Shown one piece after another: positions 5,305 through 6,964 of a stretch of DNA of 6,964 nt. The DNA is from Candidatus Proendomicrobium guianensium (lineage in GTDB: Bacteria > Elusimicrobiota > Endomicrobiia > Endomicrobiales > Endomicrobiaceae), in assembly GCA_009785775.1 (NCBI GenBank), contig WQVR01000045.1, forward strand, positions 1 to 6,964, in the 5' to 3' direction. Position numbers and translations under genes: made by a program. The notes beneath the pieces are model-generated. The model was not told the DNA's origin. It ran no database searches and saw nothing but the letters and a program-made list of their open reading frames with translations. Position 1 is the stretch's first letter. The number at the start of each line of letters is the position of its first letter.

Positions 5305-6892
5305 TGGTTCTCATGACAATTCCTTTAAAATTGCCATTGCCCAAATAAACCCTGTAGTCGGAGACGTTAAAGGCAACTGTGAAAAAATATTAAACTTTGC
5401 CCAAAAAGCGCAAGGCGCGGCGGCTGATGTTGTGCTTTTTGGCAATCTTTGTCTTGCGGGCGGTTTTGCTTATGATTTATTTCTACAAAATGACTTTGTA
5501 CAGGCAAATGTAGACGCTTTAAACCATTTGAAATCTACATTACCTTTGCCTACGCTTTTTGGCGGTGTTGTGCGCGAGCGCGGCAAATGCGTAAATGCCA
5601 TTATGTATTTAGATAAAAACACTTCTTCCATTGCTTATCGCGGTTCAAGCACTTATACAAGAAAATATTTCAGAGATGACTATAAACTTAATTTTATAGA
5701 AATTAAAAACCAACGCATAACAAGCGCTATATGTTCTACGCCTAAAGAACTTTATGATGCTGCCGCGCGCGTAAACGACCAATTTGTAAAAATAGACATA
5801 TTTTTTGTTCTTTCGGCAAGTCCTTTTTATGTTGGAAAATCTAAAGAGTTCAAAGAAACCGCACAAGCCGCCGCCAAAAAGTTTAATTTAGATATAGTTT
5901 TTGTAAACATTGCCGGCGCCGAAGACGGCTATATTTTTGACGGCTCAAGCTTTGCCGTAAACAAAGACGGCTGCTTTAAAGCTATTTGTAAAACCTTTAC
6001 GGAAGATTTTACTATTTTTGATTTTTCAGACCGGCAAGATATCACTCCCAGAGAACCCTTAAAAACCGCCCAAGCCTACGAAGCCTTAAAGTACGGACTT
6101 AAAGATTATTGCTACAAAAACAACTTTAACCACGTTACGCTTGGACTTTCCGGAGGCATTGATTCGGCAATGGCGCTTGTAATAGCAATTGACGCCTTGG
6201 GAAGCAAAAATGTTACCGGCGTGTTTATGCCTTCAAAGTATACAAGCGTTCAATCTAAAGAAGACGTTAAAAAGCTTTGCCGCATTAACAATGTTAAGCT
6301 TTTGCAAATACCTATCTCGCCTTTAATGGAAGGCTATTCCATGGTGCTTAAAGAAACTTTTGAAGAGCCTATTAGCGCAAGTATTACCGAAGAAAATTTG
6401 CAACCTCGCATAAGGGCAAACATTTTAATGGCATTGTCAAACAAGTTTGGGTGGCTTGTGCTTAATGCAAGCAATAAGTCTGAAATTGCCTGCGGCTATA
6501 CTACACTTTATGGCGATATGGCTGGTGGATACGGCGTAATAAGTGATGTAAGTAAGACTTTTCTTTATGAGCTTGTGCGCTACCGTAACGAAATTGGAGT
6601 TAATGAAGTTATACCTAAATCTATAATAGAACGCGCGCCTACGGCAGAACTTCGAGCAAACCAAAAAGACACAGATACCCTGCCGCCTTATGATATTTTA
6701 GACAAAGCGCTTAAAAATTACGAACTTAAACTTGAAGGGCAAGATATTGAAGAAGACGCCGCAGACAGGGATTTTTTCAAAATGCTTATACGCAGCGAAT
6801 TTAAACGCAGACAGTCCGTAATAGGCACCAAAATAAGCAAAAAAACTTTTGGTAAAGATATTTTACTGCCTGTAAATAACGGATACAAATAA
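5291..6892 (+). CDS. nadE: NAD+ synthetase with intact synthetase domain and degenerate N-terminal glutaminase domain
   Basis: NadE converts deamido-NAD+, ATP and an ammonia source into NAD+, the last step of NAD+ synthesis, in the cytoplasm. The 533 residues show two domains. Residues 12-245 are a nitrilase/carbon-nitrogen-hydrolase fold (IAIAQINPVVGDVKGN, SASPFYVGKSKE, FDGSSFAVN). Residues about 260-533 are the synthetase, with the ATP-binding PP-loop LSGGIDSAMAL at 286, ASNKSEIACGYTTLYGDMAGG at 393-413, APTAELRANQKD then LPPYD at 449-468, and FKRRQ near 504. Everything expected is present in that half. In the first half, the catalytic Glu of the family FPEL motif is Asn52 (FGNL), and the Lys of the YRK motif is Gly118 (YRG). 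The LPNYGVFDE-type loop after it is missing, and the Cys motif ICED is ICST with Cys148 kept. Glutamine hydrolysis is therefore unlikely, and the enzyme probably uses free ammonia. The total length is normal (about 540), so this is substitution rather than truncation. Confidence 0.95.
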   Translation: MSTFNGSHDNSFKIAIAQINPVVGDVKGNCEKILNFAQKAQGAAADVVLFGNLCLAGGFAYDLFLQNDFVQANVDALNHLKSTLPLPTLFGGVVRERGKCVNAIMYLDKNTSSIAYRGSSTYTRKYFRDDYKLNFIEIKNQRITSAICSTPKELYDAAARVNDQFVKIDIFFVLSASPFYVGKSKEFKETAQAAAKKFNLDIVFVNIAGAEDGYIFDGSSFAVNKDGCFKAICKTFTEDFTIFDFSDRQDITPREPLKTAQAYEALKYGLKDYCYKNNFNHVTLGLSGGIDSAMALVIAIDALGSKNVTGVFMPSKYTSVQSKEDVKKLCRINNVKLLQIPISPLMEGYSMVLKETFEEPISASITEENLQPRIRANILMALSNKFGWLVLNASNKSEIACGYTTLYGDMAGGYGVISDVSKTFLYELVRYRNEIGVNEVIPKSIIERAPTAELRANQKDTDTLPPYDILDKALKNYELKLEGQDIEEDAADRDFFKMLIRSEFKRRQSVIGTKISKKTFGKDILLPVNNGYK

Positions 6893-6893
6893 A

Positions 6894-6964
6894 TTGAAAG
6901 TTTATCACGGGCACAGGCAAAGGTTAAAGCAACGGTTCCAAGAAGCGTTATTTAAAGGTTGGCA
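6894..6964 (+). CDS. radC: RadC-family protein (JAB/MPN domain), N-terminal fragment cut by the window edge
   Basis: An open frame starts at TTG 6894, one base after the NAD synthetase stop, and runs off the right edge. The 23 visible residues include YHGHRQRLKQRFQEA. This closely resembles the GHRERLRERF helix at the start of RadC (UPF0758) proteins, which carry an N-terminal helix-hairpin-helix region and a C-terminal JAB1/MPN metalloprotease-like domain. Despite its name, the cellular role of RadC is unsettled. An in-frame TAA at 6873-6875 closes the frame upstream, and no ATG or GTG lies between it and TTG 6894, so TTG is the only ordinary start. GGA at 6881-6883 could serve as a weak ribosome binding site. 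Identification rests on a short stretch. The spacing suggests it belongs to the same operon. Confidence 0.75.
   Translation, partial: MKVYHGHRQRLKQRFQEALFKGW

Noticed and set aside
1..6964. Search for CRISPR arrays, tRNA/rRNA genes, transposases, terminal repeats or phage genes
   Set aside because: No repeated spacer units, no tRNA-like fold and no transposase motif were seen. Almost the whole window is conserved coding sequence.

Overview
The window looks like ordinary bacterial chromosome: about 40% G+C by eye, all genes on the + strand, very tightly packed, with no RNA gene, CRISPR array, insertion sequence or phage gene visible. Lineage cannot be fixed from the sequence. A two-subunit-type glycine decarboxylase, a lipoprotein-anchored sugar-binding protein and a release-factor-like rescue protein with a basic tail would fit an Elusimicrobiota/PVC-like or other anaerobic gut-type bacterium. 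This is a low-confidence guess from remembered family distributions.

Layout. Positions 1-1118 hold the C-terminal three quarters of gcvPB, the PLP-binding subunit of glycine decarboxylase, whose start lies left of the window. A 101-base gap (1119-1219) follows and carries the best promoter of the window (TTGACT, 17 bases, TAAACT, with an extended -10 TG). From 1220 to the right edge there are seven genes with gaps of 14 bases or less, or overlaps: a sugar ABC transporter (lipoprotein binding protein 1220-2509, MalF-type permease 2524-3408, MalG-type permease 3413-4252), a YihX-like HAD phosphatase (4262-4891), a GGQ-motif ribosome-rescue factor (4888-5304), a two-domain NAD+ synthetase (5291-6892) and the first codons of a RadC-family gene (6894 onward). 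I see no convincing terminator between them, so they are probably co-transcribed at least in part.

How they fit together. The transporter would bring in a sugar or oligosaccharide, but no ATPase gene is present, so the motor must come from elsewhere. The YihX-like phosphatase would release free sugar from a sugar 1-phosphate such as glucose 1-phosphate, which makes metabolic sense next to sugar uptake. The rescue factor, NadE and RadC are housekeeping functions (stalled ribosomes, NAD+ synthesis, unknown/DNA-associated).

The most interesting point is NadE. Its synthetase half keeps all the motifs I can recognise, while its N-terminal glutaminase half has lost the catalytic Glu and Lys of the Glu-Lys-Cys triad and a surrounding loop. 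It is probably an ammonia-using enzyme with a pseudo-amidase domain. A second signal is a marked shift in arginine codon choice: the three transporter genes favour AGA/AGG, their neighbours CGN. I did not find a clearly new multi-gene system.
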